Assembly: GCA_030847615.1 (NCBI GenBank)
Contig: JAUMIR010000015.1
Coordinates: 6,403,501 to 6,467,500 of the forward strand
From: Gambelia wislizenii
Lineage: Eukaryota; Chordata; Lepidosauria; Squamata; Crotaphytidae
DNA length: 64,000 nucleotides
Direction of reading: 5' to 3'
A program made the position numbers and the translations under genes. The notes beneath the pieces are model-generated. The model saw nothing but the letters and a program-made list of their open reading frames with translations, did not search any database and was not told the origin of the DNA. Shown piece by piece: positions 57,713-64,000 of this stretch (position 1 is its first letter; the number at the start of each line of letters is the position of its first letter).

Positions 57713-58760
57713 TCTCATTACTACAGTTCAAGAGGGATATAGACAAGCTGGAATATGTGCAGAGAAGGGCAATCAAGATGATCAAAGGTCTGGAAACCAA
57801 GTCTTATGAGGAATGACTGAGGGAGCTAGATGGGTTTAGCTTGGAGAAGAGAATCATAGAATCATAGAATTGTAGAGTTGGAAGAGACCACAAGGACCAT
57901 CCAGTCCAACCCCCTGCCACACAGGAAATCTTGATCAAAGCATCCCCGACAGATGGCAATCCAGCCTCTGTTTAAAGACCTCCAAAGAAGGAGACCCCAC
58001 CACGCTCTGAGGGAGTGTGTTCCACTGCCGAACAGCTCTTACTGTCAAAAAGTTCCTCCTAATGTTGAAGTGGAATCTCTGTTCCTGGAGCTTGCACCCA
58101 TTGCTCCGTGTTCCAGTCTCTGAAGCAGCAGAAAACAAGCCCACTCCATCTTCAGCGTGACACCCCTTCAAATACTTAAACAGGGCTATCATATCACCTC
58201 TTAACCGTCTTTTTTCCAGGCTAAACATACCCAGCTCCCTAAGTCTCTCCTCATAAGGCATTGTTTCCAGACCTTTCACCATTTTAGTTGCCCTTCTCTG
58301 GACATGCTCTAATTTGTCAATATCCTTTTTGAATTGTGGTGCCCAGAACTGGACACAGTATTCTAGGTGAGGTCTGACCAAGTCAGAATAGAGCGGCATT
58401 ATTACTTCCCTTGATCTAGATACTATATTTCTATTGATACAGCCCAAAATCGCATTGGCCTTTTTAGCTGCCGCATCACACTGTTGACTCATGTTCAATT
58501 AGTGGTCTACTAGGACTCCTAATTCCCTTTCGCACGTAGTCTCATTCAGCCAGGTCTCTCCCATCCTATATCTATGCATTTCATTTTTTCGCCCTAAGTG
58601 CAGTACTTTACATTTCTCTGAGAAGACTCAGAGGTGACATGCTAGCTGTCTTTAAATTTCTTTTGGGATGTCATATAGAAGATTGAGCAAGCTCATTTTC
58701 TGCTGCTCCAGAGGCTAGAACATGAACCAGTAGATTCAAATTATTACCCTAAGAAGTGTG
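57713..58760 (+). mobile_element. Old CR1 copy interrupted by a younger one
   Basis: Left block 57713-57851 (GACAAGCTGGAATATGTGCA, GGAAACCAAGTCTTATGAGG) and right block 58619-58760 (GACTCAGAGGTGACATGCT, TTTTCTGCTGCTCCAGAGGC) form one diverged plus-strand CR1. The minus-strand copy at 57852-58618 lies between them, with GAGAAG at both junctions as a possible target duplication. Confidence 0.85.
57852..58618 (-). mobile_element. Younger CR1 3' fragment, antisense insertion
   Basis: Tail ATCATAGAATCATAGAATTG at the left; minus-strand frame open for 187 codons (58498-57935) with [40 protein letters not shown]. Extends to KCKVLHLGRKNEMH codons at the right end. Confidence 0.93.
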
Positions 58761-59051
58761 TGTATGTGTGTGTGCACACATGTGAGCATGCTTTAGAGCC
58801 TCACCTGTGATGCCAAAATCTCCTTTAATATCTGGGGTAATTATTAGTTCAAAAGGAGACCTCAGAGAGGAAGGTATCTTCAGGGATCTTTTCACCTATC
58901 TATTCCAGTACTAACTGTAGAAAGCATTCCAGTTAAAGAGAAATAAAGTATTTTATTGGAATTATACAGAGAGTAAACTCACATACACAACATACATTCT
59001 TATGATCCATACAAGGCTATGGCAGAGTAAGTCAGAAAGTCTGGATAGAGT

Positions 59052-59085
<34 letters not shown>

Positions 59086-60428
59086 TAATAATAATAGAAA
59101 GGTTAGATAGAGAGAGAGGTTTGAGAAGGTAGGGTGATAGTTATCAATCTCGAGGAGGAGAGGTCCAGACAGCATCTGAGGGTGGCACAGCAAAGAATAG
59201 GATGAAGGGGGTCCATCTGTGGCACACTATGCTGGGGTCTGGACCCAAATATTTATACTAGATTTAATATTCTGAAGGGATACTGTGGTTATGACAAAGC
59301 CTGGATGGCTTTCCTACCAGATAGACAAAAGGAACTGAAACTCAACCTGTGGGATCTCTCCCATTTTCTACATTGCCTTGCTTGACTTATGGCATCCCAG
59401 CCTCATGGGGGTGGGGGTGTCTACACTAGCAAAAAAAAAAAAAAAAAAAAAAGTGGATACACTCTAAGTCTGACTTTGGTGGTTCAGGTGATGTATGGGT
59501 ACTTCTAGGGAAGATCCACATTTTTTTGCCCTTAACTCAACTTTGCTCCAATTTAAGCAAATCTGGGAAAACCTCAGGGTTTTCCAGAATCTCTAGAATG
59601 ACCTTGGGGTCTTTTGAGGTCTGGGTATCTGGATCACATCTGATTTGGTGTGGAACAATTGGTCCACATGCAAATGTGACACCATCTTCCTTATCCTGTG
59701 CTGAGCAGTGCAGAGAAGGGGATGGATCCCTTTTGGAGCTGCTGCTGCCACCACCTCACCATCCAAGCAGCTTTGTGTAAGAGCCTGGCTGGTGGCATTG
59801 CTTCTGCTGAGGTCAGAACAGGGCACCCATGCAATTAGCAAGGAGGGGCTGGAGCAACCCCCTCCTTGTTGATCACGTCTGGGCACCCGTTCTTATCTTA
59901 GCAGCAGCTACTGCATGGCAGGCAGGCTTTCCACGGAGCTCTTTGGCTGGTGAGGAAGTGGCAGCGGTGGCTCAGAAAACAGGGGATGGGCCAGTGGGGT
60001 TGATGCAGTGTTGGCCTGGCTGGCCTGTGGGGACAACAACAGCCATCACACTAGATTTTGTCTGGTGTGTGTGGTCAGTCCAGGGGTAGTCTGGAGCATA
60101 ATGCTCCAGACCGGCCCCAGATTTAAGTGGCCATTGTGAGGGATACATCACTTCTTCCCATACAGAATTGCTATTTTTAATTCCCCCATCCCACTTCAAT
60201 GATGGAATGGACTAAGTTTTCTTTTTGCAGAGTGGAAACATTCTGGGACACTTCAAAGGACATGCGCTGTAACAAATACAATTTTTTAAAAAAAGTATGG
60301 TGGAAAATATGACACCTTTTGTTTTCAAGTATGTATTCATAGAAAATCTTTATGGCTGTGACTCTTGATATGTCACTAGCTTGGCTTTCTTGCACAACCA
60401 GTTGGCTGTTATTTAGGAGTCTTGGGAA
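58761..60428. other. Non-coding, upstream of gene C promoter
   Basis: Contains a TG run near 58760, (AAT)n at 59056-59098 and 22 A at 59431-59452. No gene. Short frames at 59526-60089 have no domains. Confidence 0.45.
59056..59098. repeat. (AAT)n microsatellite
   Basis: ATAATAATAATAATAATAAT with one AAC interruption. Confidence 0.95.
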
Positions 60429-60431
60429 GCA

Positions 60432-60500
60432 TATAAAAGTTGCCATGTCCCTTGGCTCTTGATCCCACTTGGACATTTTCTTCCTCTGGGCTTGTTGGGT
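60432..60500 (+). promoter_or_regulatory. TATA box and non-coding exon 1 of gene C
   Basis: TATAAAAG at 60432-60439, a transcription start expected near 60462, and a strong donor (TTGG then GTAAGTACAT) with the exon ending at 60498. The next EDC-type acceptor on this strand is 63224, giving a 2726-bp intron. Assignment to gene C is inference from layout and spacing. Confidence 0.75.
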
Positions 60501-60931
60501 AAGTACATACAGGTGATTTTCATATTCAACTTTAGCTCTTTGTCTGCTTGAAGATACAGGAGGACCATTTTTTTATGGGACTTTAATCTTCTGCCTGTTG
60601 AAAATATACCAAAGCCAGTTTGCATTCTAGGGAAGAAACAATGGGTTTAAATTGTAAGACATTTTCAGTTTTTGTGAGGTTGATTTAGTGAAACCACAAG
60701 CATGTATGTTTATTTCATTTAGATCATTTTTTTCCCCACCAAGGAGCTCAGGGTAGAATATATATTTCCTCTTGCTCCCTTTTTGAATCCCCCACAGCAA
60801 CTCTGTGGTGTAGTCTATGCTAAGAGGTGGTGTGGATTCCAAGATTACCAAGTCCATTTTCAGTGCTTGGTGAGATATGTGAACTCATCGCTCCCCTAAG
60901 ATTTCTGGCCTTAGGTATAAGGGATATATAG
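60501..60931. other. Gene C intron, 5' part
   Basis: No repeat recognised. Confidence 0.4.
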
Positions 60932-61066
60932 CAGTGGTTCAGAAATGTTGGTCTTCCTAGTGTTTTGACTTCAGCTCCCAGAAGTCCCAGTTAGTTTGGC
61001 TGGTGTTCATGGATTCTGGGAGCTGAAGTCCAAAACACCTAGTGGGCCAAAGTTTGGGAACCACTG
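60932..61066. mobile_element. 135-bp hAT-type MITE in gene C intron
   Basis: Ends CAGTGGTTCAGAAATG and, reversed, CAGTGGTTCCCAAACTTTGG. Inverted arms GACTTCAGCTCCCAGAA. Flanks ATATATAG and ATATACAC are an imperfect 8-bp duplication. Ends match those of the MITE at 38871. Confidence 0.88.
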
Positions 61067-61224
61067 ATATACACATTTGGTTCTGTGTTTCAATTTCTGC
61101 AAAAAACCTTCATGTATAGATGGGAAAATATTTTCTTTAAAAAGCCAAAATTGCATTTCTTGAGTGTCAGGAAACCCTAATGAGAAGAATCCTGGACTCT
61201 GGAGAATTTTTGCCATTTAGGACT

Positions 61225-61370
61225 TATTCTATGCTTAATTTTGTGTTGTTTTGTGCAGAGAACAGCATTTTCTGTGCAGAAATATTATGTTGCCATTTTC
61301 TGCACAGAAATGGTATGTGTGAATTTTGCACAGAACACATTCTCAAACTGAGAATAGATCTTTGAAAGCT
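61225..61370. repeat. Palindromic CTGCACAGAAA repeat cluster
   Basis: AGAGAACAGCATTTTCTGTG, GCCATTTTCTGCACAGAAAT; same word family as 55540. Confidence 0.6.
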
Positions 61371-62129
61371 GTGCAGTTTGCAAAGACTTTATCCCAATCA
61401 GAAATAAATTGCAAAAATTATGCATTGTTTCTTTTGAGAAGAAAATTCATGAAAATTCATAAACTCTGTGTGGGTAAGGTTGAGCACAAATTCCTCCCCC
61501 CTCATCTGTTTGAGCTAATTTTTGGTAAAAAGTCTCAGGAAACCTTTCATACACATACCTCTTCATAAATACATTTTAAGCATTTATCTCAATATTAGTC
61601 TTTTTGCATATAGTTCCCACAAGCATATGTATTATTTGCAATTAATTTCCAGAAAAGTGGAAATAAGCAACTGAATTTTCCTTCATGTATGACTTTTCCC
61701 ATAACATTATACAGTATTTTTGTCTGCATCGTTTTTGGTCAGAAGAATTGAGAGAATACTGGAGAATTGAGAAAAGTGTGAAAATGAGAGGACTGTCAAA
61801 TACTGAGTGGTTTCAAGGGCCAGAATGTTAGCCAGGGTGGAGGTTGCTGGAATCTCCTTATCAGTCCAGTTCTTTTATAAATTCTGAGACATTCAAAATC
61901 TCCTTCTTATAATGGATCTGAAATATTAGTCTAACAGGAACTGTTAGACTAATTGGGACTAGTTGGCATATACTTTTGAGGTCAGGTCTTCTTAGGATTT
62001 AATGTTTTACCAATTTTCTTCTTGAAAGGAGAAACAAGTAACATTAGCAATTTTCTTTCTGCTGCAAGAAAACCTTTGAAAATATCACAGTTTTTAAAGA
62101 CCATATGCAGCTCAAGACTCAGTTTGTGC

Positions 62130-62425
62130 CAGGTTTGCACATAATATTCTTCTGCAGAAAAAAGCATTTTCTGAGCAGGAATGAGTATCTTTTGCAAGAA
62201 AACAATAGTTCTGTGAAATATTATTTTCTACAGTGAAAATTGCATTTCCTGTTCAGAAAATTCTAATCTTCAGCATTTTGTGTACAGGAAAGACCATTAT
62301 ATATTTTCTGCACAGAAAATGCCATTTCCTTTGCAAAGAAAATGGCACTTTCTGTGCAGAAAAATGCAGTTTTCTATGCAAAACAACCTTATGTGAATTT
62401 TGCATAGGATAAGTGCCAAATTCCA
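62130..62425. repeat. Palindromic CTGCACAGAAA repeat cluster
   Basis: TCTGCACAGAAAATGCCATT, GGCACTTTCTGTGCAGAAAA, GAAAATTGCATTTCCTGTTC. Dense short palindromes as at 55540. Confidence 0.65.
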
Positions 62426-62530
62426 AAGATGGTTGCGAGTTCAAGTTTCTTCTTGTCAGGTTTTCTCAACACTTGGGAAACTTGTTTTTGATTATTTTTA
62501 CATCTATTTTTCAAATAGTCTTCTATGTCC

Positions 62531-63165
62531 AGTCCAAAATAAATTCCAAAGTATCTGAGGTCCTCTTGCTATTTGGGAACCAATATGAAGTTGGAAACTT
62601 TTCATGGGCCCAGTTCTTTTATATTCAGTCCAAAATAAGTTTAGGGATCTTCAAGTTCTTCTTGTTATAATGGAACTAAACTATAAGTGGCTGGAATCTT
62701 TTACTTCTTCTATATTCAATCTAAAATAAGTTCTAGGTGAGGGATGGGCAACTGTGTGGTGACAGGAGCCAATCCCCCCTCCATCCATAGCAACTGAAAT
62801 GACTCAATTGTCCTCTGCAGGCCTTTTCAAATGGCAGCAGGAAGCGATCTTGTATTACTTACCTATTGCCATTTTGAGAAGAACTACAGAGAAAAATGGA
62901 TAATGCTTTGGGGCCCTAGGGTGCTTGTGGGGAAGGAGAGGTTTGTTTGTTTGTTTGTTTTAAATTCCACACTTCTGTGAAGCAGTTTGCATGATTTGGG
63001 GACAAAAATTGCCCCAAATTAAAGCCATTTTTTAAAAAAAAAATTGGGAGGGCATGGGGGACTGGTGGGGGCTTCTGTGGTCATAGAAGTCAGGTCCCTG
63101 GCCATGGGTTGGACAATGACCATCTTAGTTCTAGGCCTTCAAGTTTTACTTTTTATAAGGGAACC
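62531..63165. repeat. About 90-bp tandem repeat split by an insertion
   Basis: Units start AGTCCAAAATAAATTCCAAA (62531), AGTCCAAAATAAGTTTAGGG (62627) and AATCTAAAATAAGTTCTAGG (near 62718). The last is cut at about 62738 and seems to resume at 63127 (TTAGTTCTAGGCCTTCAAGT, then TAAGGGAACCAA). The inserted about 390 bp includes the partner of 16284-16600 and a (GTTT)n run at 62943-62960. Confidence 0.6.
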
Positions 63166-63204
63166 AAAATGGAAAAGTTCTTCTTGCTGCTGAATTGGTT
63201 TTCT

Positions 63205-63255
63205 TCTGATGCATTTCTTTCCAGGTTTATCTTCCAAGCAAAGGAAAAGAAAAGA
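63205..63255 (+). promoter_or_regulatory. Splice acceptor and 5'UTR of gene C exon 2
   Basis: TCTGATGCATTTCTTTCCAG ends at 63224; 31 nt of 5'UTR follow before the ATG at 63256. The frame is open upstream to 63109 but that part would be intron. Confidence 0.8.
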
Positions 63256-63747
63256 ATGTCTTACTATCACTATCAGTGGAAGCAGCCATCCATGTCACCT
63301 TCTGGGTGTGCAATGACATACTCTCCTGGATGTGGGCAGCCTTGCCAACCATGTCCTCCAGGACAGTGGGGAAGTATGTGCCATCCCCAGGGTAGTTCTC
63401 AGTGTGGTTCATCCTGTGGCTCAAGCTTCAGGCCAGCCCATGGGCCATCTGGAGGGGCATGGTGCACTCCTGCCTGCAAGCAACCATGTGGTCCATCTTG
63501 TGGGTATCCATGTGGTCCATCTTGCGGGTATCCATGTGGTCCAGCCAGTGGGGCATCATGCACTCCATCCTGTAAGCCAGTATGGGGTCCAACTTGTGGT
63601 CCAACCTGTGCTCCATCTGGTGGGACATCATGTGGTCCATCTTGCAAGCCTTCATATGATTCCACCAGTGGGGCATCATGTGCCTCCCAAGGTGGGAAGA
63701 CGTGTGACACAAAATGTGGAGACTCCTGCACCTCTAAGTGTAAATAA
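63256..63747 (+). CDS. Gene C: Cys/Gly/Pro-rich EDC-like protein, 163 aa
   Basis: Predicted structural protein of cornified epidermis. It has 163 residues, 25 cysteines (15%), and is rich in Gly, Pro and Ser. The N-terminus MSYYHYQWKQPSMSPSGC resembles gene B's MSYQCKQPC and typical EDC starts. The middle is a chain of CGPSC / CTPSCKP / CGPTC modules, with the exact unit CGPSCGYP twice in a row at residues 78-93. The C-terminus CDTKCGDSCTSKCK is lysine-rich, plausible for transglutaminase cross-linking. No signal peptide or membrane segment. I choose ATG 63256 rather than 63109 because a splice acceptor ends at 63224. Expression is presumably driven by the TATA unit at 60432. The specific EDC gene name was not identified. 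Confidence 0.88.
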   Translation: MSYYHYQWKQPSMSPSGCAMTYSPGCGQPCQPCPPGQWGSMCHPQGSSQCGSSCGSSFRPAHGPSGGAWCTPACKQPCGPSCGYPCGPSCGYPCGPASGASCTPSCKPVWGPTCGPTCAPSGGTSCGPSCKPSYDSTSGASCASQGGKTCDTKCGDSCTSKCK

Positions 63748-63807
63748 TCAAGATCATGTCAGCAATGCCTTCAAACTGTGAATGGCAGAGAAACATAGCA
63801 GCTGGTG

Positions 63808-63813
63808 AATAAA
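63808..63813 (+). terminator. Polyadenylation signal, gene C (proximal)
   Basis: AATAAA 61 bp after the stop codon. Confidence 0.6.
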
Positions 63814-63882
63814 GGCCATGTATCCTCTGAACATGATTACAATGTAAACCAAAGTCTACAACTGAAGAAAAATGAGTTCTTG

Positions 63883-63892
63883 AATAAATAAA
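63883..63892 (+). terminator. Polyadenylation signal, gene C (distal)
   Basis: Overlapping AATAAATAAA about 135 bp after the stop; followed by a T-rich stretch. Confidence 0.65.
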
Positions 63893-64000
63893 GTTCTGCA
63901 TGAGGTTTCTTTGTTTTTTTAATGCCAAATTTATCTTGTTTATCCTATTTATTTATTCTTTCCATCATCACTGCTTCTGACAGTTCTGGTTATAGACAAG

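Noticed and set aside
63109..63255. N-terminal extension of gene C from ATG 63109
   Set aside because: It would read through a clear splice acceptor at 63224, and the extension has no Cys-rich or EDC-like character.

Overview
The window looks like nuclear DNA of a squamate reptile (lizard or snake). Three things point there: tRNA-derived SINEs with a Bov-B-like 3' end (Sauria-SINE type), many CR1 LINE copies ending in the ATTCTATG tail, and three compact cysteine-rich genes built like reptile epidermal differentiation complex (EDC) genes. No bacterial genes, rRNA, tRNA genes or CRISPR arrays were seen.

The host gene content is small. Three intronless coding exons were found, each directly behind a splice acceptor with 20-31 nt of 5'UTR. 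Gene A is at 10266-11051 on the minus strand (261 aa, 34 Cys). Gene B is at 33938-34780 on the plus strand (280 aa, 51 Cys, ending in 12-residue repeats). Gene C is at 63256-63747 on the plus strand (163 aa, 25 Cys, Gly/Pro rich). Gene C has a recognisable TATA box and non-coding exon 1 about 2.8 kb upstream (60432-60498). A second TATA/exon-1 unit of the same design lies at 27422-27498; it is either the start of gene B across a 6.4-kb intron or a relic of a lost EDC gene. Genes A and B share an N-terminal pattern and look like old paralogues in opposite orientation; B and C both begin MSY followed by Q and KQP. By family knowledge such proteins are cross-linked structural components of cornified epidermis; no individual orthologue is named here.

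Most of the rest is transposon-derived. The 2-8 kb region holds two nested CR1 copies, a second LINE family, a 1.2-kb unclassified insertion and a 337-bp inverted-repeat MITE. The 8-19 kb region holds gene A, an LTR-like repeat and old repeats. The 19.7-27 kb region is a cluster of three CR1 copies and several SINEs, one CR1 joining ORF1 esterase sequence to the ORF2 endonuclease. The 27-35 kb region contains the orphan promoter, a degenerate minisatellite, a second LINE copy, a 260-bp polypyrimidine tract and gene B. The 36.3-44.3 kb region has a 330-bp GC-rich perfect-looking hairpin and a minus-strand CR1 into which a hAT MITE, an L1 fragment and a SINE-like element were inserted. The 45.5-55.2 kb region is an RTE-like LINE split by a complete but dead Ty3/gypsy chromodomain retrotransposon. 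The 55-64 kb region has a CR1-in-CR1 nest, short palindromic repeats and gene C.

All retroelement reading frames seen are broken. Coordinates of repeats are estimated by eye from matching copies inside the window; ends may be off by a few to tens of bases.
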